Assembly (NCBI RefSeq): GCF_014930455.1
Contig: NZ_JAAIYO010000001.1
Location: 1,736,001 to 1,800,000 of the forward strand
Reading direction: 5' to 3'
Length of the DNA: 64,000 nt
Source: Corallococcus soli
GTDB taxonomy: Bacteria > Myxococcota > Myxococcia > Myxococcales > Myxococcaceae
Part shown: positions 8,480 through 16,714 of the stretch, one piece after another
How the letters are laid out: each line of letters begins with the position of its first letter
How positions within the stretch are numbered: the first letter of the stretch is position 1
Position numbers and translations under genes: made by a program
The notes under the pieces: model-generated
Seen by the model: only the letters and a program-made list of their open reading frames with translations
What the model was told of the DNA's origin: nothing
The model's database searches: none

Positions 8480-9676
8480 CTATCCGGCGGGGCAGGCGGC
8501 GCCCGCGTCCAGCACGTCCGCGTCGTGGTGCACCTGCACCGCGCCGGAGGCTTCCAGGTGGCGCACGAACAGTGAGCCGAACACCTCCGCGTTGCCGCTC
8601 AGGTTGAGCGCGGCCTGGGGCGCGTAGAGGTTGCCGGCCAGCGTGCTGCCCGCGGAGACGTCCAGGGCCTGGGTGCCGGCCACGTAGACGCGCACGCGTG
8701 AAGGCAGGGCCGCTGAGCCCAGCGTGAGCTGCCCGGACACGACGAAGCCGCCCGCCAGGAACAGGTCCAGCTCTCCCGGGGGTTGGACGTCCACGGTGAA
8801 GGCTTCGACCAGGTTCACGCCGCCGGGGATGAACAGCGCGGTGCGGCCCCGGATGCGCAGCGTCGCGTGGCCCGTGCCCGCCACGCGCGTGAGCAGGAAG
8901 CGGCCGCAGGGCAGCTCCAGCACGCGCTCGCCGGTGACGTCCTCCAGCACCGCCGGGTCCAGGCCGATGGCCGTGTTGTCGTTGTCCCGCGTGTGGTGGG
9001 CGATGAGCGCGCCCGGGTCGAAGCGGGTCGCGGCATCACAGTCGCAGGGGATGACGGGGGCCACGGGCTCACGGAGCAGCCCGGCCGCCTGGGCCGGGCC
9101 CGGGGTGAACTCCGGGGGCACCGTGAGCACGCCGCCCACGGTGAGGGAGGCGAGCGCCACGTCGCCGTTCACCCGCGCATCCCCGGCCACGGTGGCGGAC
9201 GCGCCCGGCCCGGAGAGGGGGCCACTGCTGACAAGGCTTCCGCCCACGGTGAGCGGGCGGTTGAGCTGGAGGCCGGAGGCGCCGCCCACCTGGAGCGCGC
9301 CGCCCACCTGGACGCGGTCGTTCGCGGACAGCCCGCCATTCACGCCCACGTCGCCGCCCGTGCCCCCGGGCGCGTACGGGCCCGCGCTGCTCCGGAAGGC
9401 ATCCGCGACGAAGGGGGCGCTGAACGTCAGGCCCTCGCACGAGCACGCCGCGCGGACGAACAGGGATTGCGCCAGCTCGCCACTGCACCGCGGGGGCCCG
9501 GAAGCAGGGTCTCCGAGCAGGAGCGGAGGTCCGCTGCCAGCGCAGTGGTCGGCCCACGCATCCAGCACGGCGGGGCCCGCGTCCGGCGTGCGCAGGATGG
9601 CCACCGGATCATTCACGGTGCACGCGGTGCCTGGCAGCGCGGTGCCCAGCAGGAAGGCCACGACCCGGGGCTTCAT
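8480..9676 (-). CDS. Lipoprotein with glycine-rich repetitive domain
   Basis: A 398-aa protein with an N-terminal signal ending in L-P-G-T-A-C, a plausible lipobox with the lipidated Cys at about residue 19. Residues about 100-180 are rich in G, V, N and A with a regular pattern (V-G-G-A-L-Q-V-G-G, L-T-V-G-G-S-L, V-N-G-D-V), suggesting a beta-solenoid like that of polymer-forming proteins. A second similar stretch (GSTLAGNLYAPQAALNLSG) lies near the C terminus. I do not recognise a characterised family. It is the last gene of a minus-strand run with the sigma factor and the TPR protein (10-nt gap upstream), which suggests an envelope-linked regulon member. Confidence 0.75.
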   Translation of the reverse strand: MKPRVVAFLLGTALPGTACTVNDPVAILRTPDAGPAVLDAWADHCAGSGPPLLLGDPASGPPRCSGELAQSLFVRAACSCEGLTFSAPFVADAFRSSAGPYAPGGTGGDVGVNGGLSANDRVQVGGALQVGGASGLQLNRPLTVGGSLVSSGPLSGPGASATVAGDARVNGDVALASLTVGGVLTVPPEFTPGPAQAAGLLREPVAPVIPCDCDAATRFDPGALIAHHTRDNDNTAIGLDPAVLEDVTGERVLELPCGRFLLTRVAGTGHATLRIRGRTALFIPGGVNLVEAFTVDVQPPGELDLFLAGGFVVSGQLTLGSAALPSRVRVYVAGTQALDVSAGSTLAGNLYAPQAALNLSGNAEVFGSLFVRHLEASGAVQVHHDADVLDAGAACPAG

Positions 9677-9686
9677 GCGTCCTTGC

Positions 9687-10496
9687 TCATGGCGCGGACA
9701 GCTCCCGCAGGCGGTTGCGCGACGCCGCGCTGAGCGGTGAGTCGGGGTGCCGGGCGATGAACGCCGTCAGCGCCCGGGCCTCCGACGCCGTGTCGCCCAG
9801 CGCGCGGTGCGCCTCCGCCTCGCCGTGCAGGGCCTCCGGATCCAACATGCCTCCGGGCTGCAAGCGCTGCGCGTCCTGGAACTGGCGCAGCGCTCCGCGC
9901 GCATCGCCCAGGTGCTCCAGCCGGAGCGACCCGGAGGCCACGCGCGCCACGTAGGCCGCCAGGGAGGATGGCTGCGCGCGGATGACGCGCAGGTAGAGCG
10001 CCTCCGCGTCCTTCCATCTGCCCTCCGATCGCAAGCCATTGGCCTGCCGCAGCAGGTCCTCCGGCCGGGCGGGCTCGCGCGGGCCCACGGCGGCCGGACG
10101 GGCAGGGCGGGGATGCTCGATGACGAAGGGCTCGGACGGCGCGGGCTTGGGGAGGGGCACCGGCTCCAGCGTGGCGAGCTGGGTCGGCTCGGGCACGTGG
10201 GGCGTCAGCACCTGCGACTTCGCGGACGCCGGATGCGACAGGCGCCACACGGCGGCTGCCGCGGCCCCGGTGAAGACGAGCGCCGCGCCCGCCATCAACC
10301 ATACGGGAGGCCGCCTGCGACGCGACTTCGGCGCGGGCGCGCCAGGCTGGAGGGCCGCGTCCAGCGCCGCCGCGACGAGCGCGCTCGAGCGCTGACGGGA
10401 CAGCCGCCGCGCCGGCCCCGGCTCCTCGTCCAGCGGGCGCAGGAGGTCGTCCAGCGGCCCCCCGTCCCCATCTCCCGGCGGAAGCGCGCCCATCAC
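9687..10496 (-). CDS. Membrane-anchored TPR protein, possible anti-sigma partner
   Basis: This 269-aa protein has a cytoplasmic N-terminal region (about 1-60, with the basic cluster S-R-R-R-R-P-P), one membrane segment (about 63-85, A/V-rich), a proline-rich linker, and a C-terminal domain of TPR-like helical repeats (about 145-265). Its start overlaps the stop of the ECF sigma-factor gene by 4 nt. That coupling and the single-span topology are typical of membrane anti-sigma factors. However, no zinc-binding H-x3-C-x2-C anti-sigma motif is visible, so the anti-sigma role is only an inference from position. Confidence 0.75.
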   Translation of the reverse strand: MMGALPPGDGDGGPLDDLLRPLDEEPGPARRLSRQRSSALVAAALDAALQPGAPAPKSRRRRPPVWLMAGAALVFTGAAAAAVWRLSHPASAKSQVLTPHVPEPTQLATLEPVPLPKPAPSEPFVIEHPRPARPAAVGPREPARPEDLLRQANGLRSEGRWKDAEALYLRVIRAQPSSLAAYVARVASGSLRLEHLGDARGALRQFQDAQRLQPGGMLDPEALHGEAEAHRALGDTASEARALTAFIARHPDSPLSAASRNRLRELSAP

Positions 10497-11083
10497 GCTT
10501 CCCCTTCCGGCCCGTCGCCATCCGCCGCCAGCGCGCGCAGGGCGGTGCGCCCCAGCCGCAGCCGGCTGCGCACGGTCTCGAAGGGGACGCCCAGCTCCGT
10601 GGAGATCTCCTGCACGCTCAATTCCAGGACGTGATGCAACACCAACGCATGCCGCTGCTCCGTCGAAAGTCGGTCCAGCAGCGTCACCATGTGACGACGA
10701 TGCACGTATTCATCCGCCGGTGCTTCATCGGAGGGCACCGCCAGCAGCTCCACCGGATCCCCACTGTAGCGGGCCTCACGCCCGCGTGAGCGCTTGAGCC
10801 ACGCGAAGGTCGTGCGCACCACCACCCGGTCCACCCAGCCGTGGAAACGCCCGTCTCCGCGATAGGTGGGCAGGCCCCGCACCAGCGCGATGAGGGACTC
10901 CTGCGCGATGTCCTCCACGTCCGAGTCCCCCCGCACCAGGTAGCGCACCAGGTTGCGCACCCGGGGCAGCAGCTCCAGGAGCAGGGACTCCGTCGCGTCG
11001 CGCTGGCCCCGCATGGCCGCCGCCAGCCGGGCGTCCTCTGGAGCGCGGGGGGCGACGGTGGCATGTGAGCCCGAGCTCCTCAT
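10493..11083 (-). CDS. ECF-type RNA polymerase sigma factor
   Basis: A 196-aa sigma factor of the extracytoplasmic-function class. The region-2 helices (about residues 25-95) include R-N-L-V-R-Y-L-V and D-V-E-D-I-A-Q-E-S-L-I-A-L. Region 4 (about 130-185) is a helix-turn-helix: L-S-T-E-Q-R-H-A-L-V-L-H-H, then VQEISTELGVPFETVRSRL. Size and layout fit the family. The frame is open much further upstream, but the similarity begins near the ATG at 11083. It is coupled to the downstream membrane TPR protein and lies 44 bp after an outer-membrane-type gene. Together these suggest control of an envelope process. Confidence 0.88.
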   Translation of the reverse strand: MRSSGSHATVAPRAPEDARLAAAMRGQRDATESLLLELLPRVRNLVRYLVRGDSDVEDIAQESLIALVRGLPTYRGDGRFHGWVDRVVVRTTFAWLKRSRGREARYSGDPVELLAVPSDEAPADEYVHRRHMVTLLDRLSTEQRHALVLHHVLELSVQEISTELGVPFETVRSRLRLGRTALRALAADGDGPEGEA

Positions 11084-11127
11084 GTCCGATACGGAGGCGA
11101 CACGCGGCGGAATCGGGTCATCGGGGC

Positions 11128-12207
11128 TCACGGAAAAATCACCATTCCCACTCCCAGTCGCGGTCGCACGGACCAGCCGTCCTCCCGGAGCACGAAGTCG
11201 CCATCCCGCGCGTAGCCCAGCCGGGGCCGTCCCAGGAGCAGCTCCCCGGACAGCGCCACCTCCAGCGCGAGCGCCGGCCCCACCCGCCACCACGCCCGCA
11301 CCGCCGGCCCCACCACGAAGGCCGCCAGCAGGCGCGACGGCGAGGCCTCCACGTCGGTGCCCAGGGCCTCCGTGCGCCGCCAGAAGCCGGCGACGCCCGC
11401 GCCCAGGCCCACCGAACCCTCCAGCGCCCCCACCTCCCCGAAGGGCACGTCCGCCCACACCAGCGCGGCCCCCTGGGCCAACCGCACGTCGGTGTACGCA
11501 TCGCGCAGGTGGACTGGCAGCGCCGCCAGCACCTGCGCATGAAGCCGCAACGCGCGCCCCGCCCACCCCGCGCCCAGGAACAGCCCCTGCTGTCCTCCCG
11601 GGTGGTAGCCGTCCAGCGCCGCGTGGAGCCCTCCCTGGACGAAGACCCCCAAGGAGGGACCTTCCTCCGCCACGGGCGCCGGAGGAGGCGGGGGCTCCGG
11701 AGGAGCCGCCACGACGGGAGGCGGGGGCGGAGGCGCGACGACCTCTCCCAGGGGCTCTCCCGCATCCACCGCGCGCAACGCCGAGCGCACCGCCAGCGCC
11801 AGCGCCTCCGCGCCCACGGACCACGTCAGCGTCTCCGGCGTGCCCTCCACCCGAGCGCTTCGCACGAAGAGATGCCCGGTGCGGGGCGCGGCCACGCAGA
11901 CGCGCAGGGCCGGCCCCTCGCGCACGAACCAGAGCACCGCGCGAGCGTCCTGCCGCGCCGCCACCCGCTCCGCCTCACGCCACGCCCCGTCGGGGCTCGC
12001 CTCCAGGGCAGGGCCGTCCTCCCCGGTCAACACCACCGGCAGGTCACTGCTCTGTCCCCGCACCCGCTCCAGGAGTGCGCGGTCCTCGGGGGACGCCACC
12101 CGCGCGACGGCCCGCCACGCTTCGGCCGCCCACGCCGGGCTCCCCAGGGCCAGCACCATGGCCAGCCCCACCACGCGCTGCCACACCCGGACCTCCCACT
12201 GGGACAT
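11128..12207 (-). CDS. Secreted protein with proline-rich linker and outer-membrane-type C-terminal domain
   Basis: A 359-aa protein with a Sec signal peptide (hydrophobic W-Q-R-V-V-G-L-A-M-V-L-A-L, cleavage likely after A-W-A-A). An alpha/beta N-terminal domain follows (about 30-165), then a low-complexity Pro/Val/Ala linker (about 170-200). The C-terminal half alternates G-x-x-L-G-A-G, aromatic and basic residues and ends G-V-G-M-V-I-F-P, which resembles a small beta-barrel. No family name is recognised. It is the first gene of a four-gene minus-strand unit with the ECF sigma factor. The start is chosen at the signal peptide, with TAGGTT 8 nt upstream. Confidence 0.72.
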   Translation of the reverse strand: MSQWEVRVWQRVVGLAMVLALGSPAWAAEAWRAVARVASPEDRALLERVRGQSSDLPVVLTGEDGPALEASPDGAWREAERVAARQDARAVLWFVREGPALRVCVAAPRTGHLFVRSARVEGTPETLTWSVGAEALALAVRSALRAVDAGEPLGEVVAPPPPPPVVAAPPEPPPPPAPVAEEGPSLGVFVQGGLHAALDGYHPGGQQGLFLGAGWAGRALRLHAQVLAALPVHLRDAYTDVRLAQGAALVWADVPFGEVGALEGSVGLGAGVAGFWRRTEALGTDVEASPSRLLAAFVVGPAVRAWWRVGPALALEVALSGELLLGRPRLGYARDGDFVLREDGWSVRPRLGVGMVIFP

Positions 12208-12214
12208 GCAGTAA

Positions 12215-12220
12215 AACCTA
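12215..12220 (-). promoter_or_regulatory. -10-like hexamer TAGGTT, leaderless type
   Basis: TAGGTT on the minus strand, 8 nt from the ATG at 12207. It would be the promoter of the envelope/sigma-factor operon. A perfect 10-bp palindrome (TCCGTACGGA, 12233-12242) lies just upstream of it, near the -35 position. Confidence 0.4.
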
Positions 12221-12353
12221 CCTTCCAGGGAATCCGTACGGAAGCACCGCATCGTGCGGATCGCCCTGCACCCCCTGACGGGGAGGCCAGGAAGGCGAAG
12301 GCCAGCCGCTGCCTGCCCCCTGGAGCCGGGGGCGGTGGATGTCTGTGATTCAT

Positions 12354-12373
12354 GGGGCAAAAGCCATTGCCCC
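12354..12373. promoter_or_regulatory. Inverted repeat upstream of MFS gene, possible operator
   Basis: GGGGCAA-N6-TTGCCCC, perfect 7-bp arms. It ends about 18 nt before a TAATCG element (12392-12397) that precedes the transporter ATG at 12404. The position fits a repressor or activator site for the transporter promoter. Confidence 0.4.
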
Positions 12374-12403
12374 GGGCCCGGCGAACCCCCCTAATCGCGC
12401 GCC

Positions 12404-13672
12404 ATGACACGGCTGCGGGATTTGCGCTCGGTCCTGAACCTCACCGTCCTGGTGGCGGGGCTCGGGTACTTCGTCGACCTCTTCGACATCACGTTGTTCG
12501 GCGTGGTGCGCGTCGCCTCGCTGAAGGACCTGGGCATCACCGACCCGGCGGACATCCTCGAGAAGGGGCTCTTCATCTACAACGCCCAGATGGCGGGGAT
12601 GATGGTGGGCGGGCTCTTCTGGGGAATGCTCGGGGACAGGAGGGGCCGGCTGTCGGTGATGTTCGGCTCCATCCTCCTGTACTCGGTGGCGAACCTGGCC
12701 AACGCGTTCGTCTGGGACGTGTCGAGCTACGCCGTCTGCCGCTTCCTGGGCGGGCTGGGGCTCGCGGGCGAGTTGGGCGCGGCCATCACCCTGGTCGCCG
12801 AGTCCCTGCCGAAGGAGAAGCGCGGCCTGGGCACCACCGTGGTCGCGACGCTGGGCATGCTGGGCATCGTCGTGGCGGCGCTCGTCGCCCAGCACCTGCA
12901 CTGGAAGATGGCCTACGTGTTGGGCGGCGTGCTGGGCCTGGCGCTGCTCTTCACCCGCTTCAAGGTGTCCGAGTCCGCCCTCTTCACCCACAAGGCCGGC
13001 CCCGCGAAGGCGAACCCGCTGCTGTTGCTGCAAGGGGGCCGCTTCCTCAAGTACCTCTGCTGCATCGGGGTGGGCGTGCCCATCTACTTCACCACCGGCA
13101 TCCTCTTCGTCTTCGCGCCGGAGCTGACCGCGGGCCTGAACGTCCAGGGCACCGTGACGGCGGGCAACGCCATCCTCTTCGGCAGCGTGGGCCTGACGCT
13201 GGGCGACCTCTTGTCCGGCCTGCTGAGCCAGTGGCTCCAGAGCCGCAAGCGCGCGGTGGCGCTGGGGCTGTGCGCGTGGTTCGCGCTGGTGATGGTGTAC
13301 GGGCTGGTGCCCGGGCTCACCCCCACGCTCATCTACGCGCTGAGTCTCCTCATCGGCCTGTGCGTGGGCTACTGGGCGGTGCTGGTGACCATGGCCGCGG
13401 AGCAGTTCGGCACCAACATCCGCGCCACCGTGGCGACGACGGTGCCCAACTTCGTGCGCGGCTCCGCGGTGCTCGCGGCCAGCGGCTTCGGCGTGCTCAA
13501 GGGCCACCTCACCGTCGCGCACGCGGCGCTCACCGTGGGCGCCGTCTGCTTCGCGCTGGCGCTGCTGGCCCTGTCGCGGCTGACGGAGACGTTCCACCGC
13601 GACCTGGACTTCGTGGAGTCCCCCGAAGGCGCCCGCGCGGGCGCGGACTCCCAGCCGGGAGCCGTGGGCTAG
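12404..13672 (+). CDS. Major facilitator superfamily transporter (metabolite symporter type)
   Basis: This 422-aa protein has about twelve hydrophobic segments. The loop between helices 2 and 3 carries the MFS signature G-x-L-G-D-R-R-G-R (LFWGMLGDRRGRLSVMFG), and R-F-L-G-G-L-G-L-A-G-E-L-G lies in helix 4. The latter is typical of the sugar/metabolite-proton symporter branches. The N terminus (GYFVDLFDITLFGVVR) has the acidic residues often seen in helix 1 of this branch. The substrate cannot be assigned. The gene is single and divergent from the envelope operon. An inverted repeat and a TAATCG hexamer lie immediately upstream. Confidence 0.85.
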   Translation: MTRLRDLRSVLNLTVLVAGLGYFVDLFDITLFGVVRVASLKDLGITDPADILEKGLFIYNAQMAGMMVGGLFWGMLGDRRGRLSVMFGSILLYSVANLANAFVWDVSSYAVCRFLGGLGLAGELGAAITLVAESLPKEKRGLGTTVVATLGMLGIVVAALVAQHLHWKMAYVLGGVLGLALLFTRFKVSESALFTHKAGPAKANPLLLLQGGRFLKYLCCIGVGVPIYFTTGILFVFAPELTAGLNVQGTVTAGNAILFGSVGLTLGDLLSGLLSQWLQSRKRAVALGLCAWFALVMVYGLVPGLTPTLIYALSLLIGLCVGYWAVLVTMAAEQFGTNIRATVATTVPNFVRGSAVLAASGFGVLKGHLTVAHAALTVGAVCFALALLALSRLTETFHRDLDFVESPEGARAGADSQPGAVG

Positions 13673-13690
13673 GGAGGAGGGGAGGGGGCT

Positions 13691-14806
13691 TCAGCGCGGA
13701 GGGGGCACGCGCAGCCGCCACGCGAGCACCCGGCCATCCAGCCCCAGCACGAACACCGACGGCCCGCGCACCACCGGCCGGGTGCGCAGCGGCGTGTCCG
13801 CGCGCACCGTGAACGCGGGCGTCCAGCCGGGGGCCCGGAGCGCCACGAGCTGGCCCTCGCGTCCGGACGTGGGCACCAGCAGCAAATCTTCCAGCCCCAC
13901 CTGCACCCGGCCCAGCAGCGGCGACGGCAGCGCCACCCGCGCCACCTCCCGCCCCTCGGACGTGGACAGCCCCACCAGCGACGACGGCCCCGCGCCCACC
14001 CACAGCGCGCCCAGCGCCCGCGCCGGAGGCCCCGTCACCCCGTCCGCCAGCGACTGCTCCCAGCGCGTGCTGCCGTCCTTCACCGACAGGGCCAGCACCC
14101 GCCCGGGGCGCGTGGCGACGAAGACGGTGCCCCGCTCCGAGTCCAGGCCCACCACGTCCGTCACCGGCAGGGACCACCGCGTCGCCCCGGTCTCCGGGTC
14201 CACCGCCCACAGCCCGGAGGCCCCCAGCGCCACCACCAGCACGCCCTCCACCATCACCGGCGCGGGCGGCGGCCGGGCGTCCGGCGCGGTCGCGGGCGCC
14301 GGCGCGGCGGGGGCGGGCGAGGGGGCCTTCGGGGCCGGCCGCTTCCAGCGCACCTGCCCGGAGTCCGTCGCCAGGGCGCGCACCGCCCCGTCGGGCGCCA
14401 CCAGGAACACCGTGCGCTGGGCGTCGTCCACCACCGGTGGCGTCAGCACGGGCGGCTCGCCGCCCAGGCGCCAGCGCTCCTTGCCGTCCTCCAACGTCAG
14501 GCAGACGACGTCGCCCACCACGGTCCCGGCGATGACCCCGCCCGCGGCCTCCACGGGCGCCACCGCCACCTCGCGGCCCAGGGAGACGCGCCACACGGGC
14601 CGGCCCTCGCGGTCCAGGCGCAGCACCGTGCCTGCCTCGTTGCCCAGCAGCACCCCGTCCGCCACGGCGGTGAGCCCCGTCCGGGAGGAGGCGTCGCTGG
14701 AGAACTGGAATGCCGGGTCCACGGGCGCGCGCTGGCAGGCCATGACGGCCAGCGTCAACGTCAGGCAGGGCAACCAGGGCAGGCGTGGACAGGCGCGGGA
14801 CGACAT
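13691..14806 (-). CDS. PQQ-like beta-propeller lipoprotein
   Basis: A 371-aa protein with a lipoprotein signal (hydrophobic L-T-L-T-L-A-V-M-A-C, Cys at about residue 24). It has repeated blades of the pattern G-x-V-x-A-L-D-x-x-x-G-x-x-x-W, for example LRLDREGRPVWRVSL, CLTLEDGKERWRLGG and WAVDPETGATRWSL, as in BamB and quinoprotein-type propellers. An A/P-rich insert occupies about residues 145-170. BamB proteins scaffold outer-membrane assembly, but many myxobacterial propeller lipoproteins are unassigned, so I call only the fold. It is divergent from the adenosine deaminase gene with only 38 bp between start codons. Confidence 0.8.
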   Translation of the reverse strand: MSSRACPRLPWLPCLTLTLAVMACQRAPVDPAFQFSSDASSRTGLTAVADGVLLGNEAGTVLRLDREGRPVWRVSLGREVAVAPVEAAGGVIAGTVVGDVVCLTLEDGKERWRLGGEPPVLTPPVVDDAQRTVFLVAPDGAVRALATDSGQVRWKRPAPKAPSPAPAAPAPATAPDARPPPAPVMVEGVLVVALGASGLWAVDPETGATRWSLPVTDVVGLDSERGTVFVATRPGRVLALSVKDGSTRWEQSLADGVTGPPARALGALWVGAGPSSLVGLSTSEGREVARVALPSPLLGRVQVGLEDLLLVPTSGREGQLVALRAPGWTPAFTVRADTPLRTRPVVRGPSVFVLGLDGRVLAWRLRVPPPR

Positions 14807-14844
14807 GGTTTGGGGGAGGATGACGCAAGCAAGGAACTTCGACC

Positions 14845-16008
14845 ATGCCCTCGATTCGTGAAGACGAAACCCCCAATGCCACCGGCATCCCGTCGTCCGC
14901 CCGGCGCTCGGACATCATCCCGCCCCCGACGCTCGCGGTGACGGAGGAGCTGCTCCACGCGCTCCCCAAGACGGACCTGCACTGCCACCTGGACGGGTCC
15001 ATGCGGCTCAAGACCATCCTGGAGCTGGCCGAACAGCAGAAGGTGAAGCTGCTCGCGGACACCGAGGACGGCCTGGCCAAGGCCATCCACATGGGCCAGG
15101 TGTGCAAGAGCCTGGAGGAGTACCTGGTCGCGTTCGACGTGACGCTCTCCGTCCTCCAGACGGCCGAGTCCCTCTACCGCGCCGCCTATGAGCTGGCCGT
15201 GGACGCCGCCGCGGAGAACGTGCGCTGGCTGGAGGTGCGCTACTCGCCCGCGCTGCACCTGCAGAAGGGCCTGAAGATGACCACGGTCATCGACTCCGTG
15301 CTGGAGGGCCTGCGGGCCGCCAAGCGCGAGACGGGCATCAAGTGCGCCGTCATCGTCTGCGGCATCCGCCACATCAACCCCCAGACGTCCATGCGGCTGG
15401 CGGAGCTCTCCGTCGCGTACAAGAACCGCGGCGTCGTCGGCTTCGACCTGGCGGGCGCGGAGGCCAGCTTCCCGGCCAAGGACCACCTGGACGCCTTCCG
15501 CCTTATCCTCAAGAACAACGTCAACTGCACCGCCCACGCGGGCGAGGCCTACGGCCCCGAGTCCGTCTCCCAGGCCATCCACTCCCTGGGCGCGCACCGC
15601 ATCGGCCACGGCACCCGGCTGCGCGAGGACGGCGACCTGCTCAACTACGTCAATGACCACCGCATCCCCATGGAGGTCTGCCCGTCCTCCAACGTCCAGA
15701 CGGGCGCGGTGCCGTCGCTGGAGTCCCACCCGCTCAAGTTCTATTTCGACTACGGCCTGCGGGTGACCATCAACACCGACAACCGCCTCATCACGGACAC
15801 CACGGTGACCAAGGAGCTGTGGCTCGCCCACCGCGAGCTGGGCCTGTCGCTGGAGGACCTCACCACCATCATCGTCTCCGGCTTCAAGAGCGCCTTCCTG
15901 CCCTTCCGGGAGAAGCAGGACATGCTCCGGCAGGTGAACCAGGAGATCGCCACCACGCTGGCCGCCTTCGAGAAGCGCCCCGCCGCGGCGCTGCGCAAGC
16001 CCGCCTGA
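14845..16008 (+). CDS. add: Adenosine deaminase
   Basis: This 387-aa enzyme deaminates adenosine (and deoxyadenosine) to inosine in purine salvage. The zinc ligands are in the N-terminal TDLHCHLDGS (H-x-H). The TAHAGE motif near residue 230 carries a further zinc His and the catalytic Glu. HRIGHGTRL holds the catalytic His, and TINTDNR the final metal-binding Asp. The region before about residue 36 is longer and more polar than in short homologues, but it lies in frame with the only upstream ATG. The length is slightly above the usual 330-350. A strong hairpin follows the gene. Confidence 0.92.
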   Translation: MPSIREDETPNATGIPSSARRSDIIPPPTLAVTEELLHALPKTDLHCHLDGSMRLKTILELAEQQKVKLLADTEDGLAKAIHMGQVCKSLEEYLVAFDVTLSVLQTAESLYRAAYELAVDAAAENVRWLEVRYSPALHLQKGLKMTTVIDSVLEGLRAAKRETGIKCAVIVCGIRHINPQTSMRLAELSVAYKNRGVVGFDLAGAEASFPAKDHLDAFRLILKNNVNCTAHAGEAYGPESVSQAIHSLGAHRIGHGTRLREDGDLLNYVNDHRIPMEVCPSSNVQTGAVPSLESHPLKFYFDYGLRVTINTDNRLITDTTVTKELWLAHRELGLSLEDLTTIIVSGFKSAFLPFREKQDMLRQVNQEIATTLAAFEKRPAAALRKPA

Positions 16009-16023
16009 GCGCGGCCCCCCACG

Positions 16024-16053
16024 CGCCGCCCGGTGTGAAGGCACCGGGCGGCG
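16024..16053 (+). terminator. Hairpin after add
   Basis: Perfect 12-bp inverted repeat (CGCCGCCCGGTG / CACCGGGCGGCG) with a 6-nt loop, 15 nt after the add stop. Only a weak T stretch (GTTTGT) follows, so termination strength is uncertain. Confidence 0.6.
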
Positions 16054-16156
16054 GGTGGTCGTTTGTCCTGGCGCGCGGTGCCCGGAGCCGGGTGGAATGC
16101 CCCCCGCATGGCGCGGGCACTTCCGCCGACGCGCGTGCCACGCCTCGCGTGGAGGG

Positions 16157-16630
16157 ATGATGGACGACACCTACGGCACACCCCCGACGTCGGACCCCGG
16201 CCCTTCGCGCGCGAAGGCGGCCCAGGACCTGTCGGTCCCCTCCATCCTGATGCTGGTGATGGCCGGCCTCACGCTCCTGTACTCGCTGGTGAGCATGGCG
16301 AGCCCCGCCAACACGGAGCAGCTGGCGCCCTTCCTGGACAACCCGGACATCCCGCAGCAGTGGAAGGACGCGATGACGTGGATGCTGTCCCCCATGGGGC
16401 GCATCCTGCTCACGGTGCCCGGGCTGGTGCTCAACGGCGTGGTGGCCTTCGGCGCCTGGAAGATGAAGAACCTGCAGAGCTACGGCTGGTCCCTGGCCGC
16501 CGCCATCATCTGCTGCATCCCGTGCTGCGGCCCGTGCTCCTGCCTGTCGCTCATCCCGGGCATCTGGTCGCTCATCGTGCTCAACCGCCCGGACGTGAAG
16601 GCCGCCTTCTCCTCGGCCCCTGGCGTCTGA
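16157..16630 (+). CDS. Small multi-span membrane protein
   Basis: The protein is about 157 aa. A polar N terminus (about 1-28) precedes hydrophobic segments at about 30-50, 85-105 and 115-150. The last contains a cysteine-rich stretch (I-I-C-C-I-P-C-C-G-P-C-S-C). The layout resembles small unassigned membrane proteins common in myxobacteria; no function can be given. Two in-frame ATGs are adjacent (16157 and 16160). GGAGG at 16151-16155 fits the second better (4-nt spacing). Confidence 0.75.
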   Translation: MMDDTYGTPPTSDPGPSRAKAAQDLSVPSILMLVMAGLTLLYSLVSMASPANTEQLAPFLDNPDIPQQWKDAMTWMLSPMGRILLTVPGLVLNGVVAFGAWKMKNLQSYGWSLAAAIICCIPCCGPCSCLSLIPGIWSLIVLNRPDVKAAFSSAPGV

Positions 16631-16649
16631 GGTCCCCCTGAAGCACTTC

Positions 16650-16681
16650 GGGCGCCCCGGGAGGATTCTCCTGGGACGCCC
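16650..16681. terminator. Bidirectional hairpin between convergent genes
   Basis: Imperfect inverted repeat starting GGGCG and ending CGCCC (about 14 paired positions, two mismatches, small loop around GGATTCTC). It lies between the convergent membrane-protein gene and glgC. Confidence 0.5.
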
Positions 16682-16714
16682 GTCGTGTTCCGGAGCCTGG
16701 GAGGCGACTGCCGC

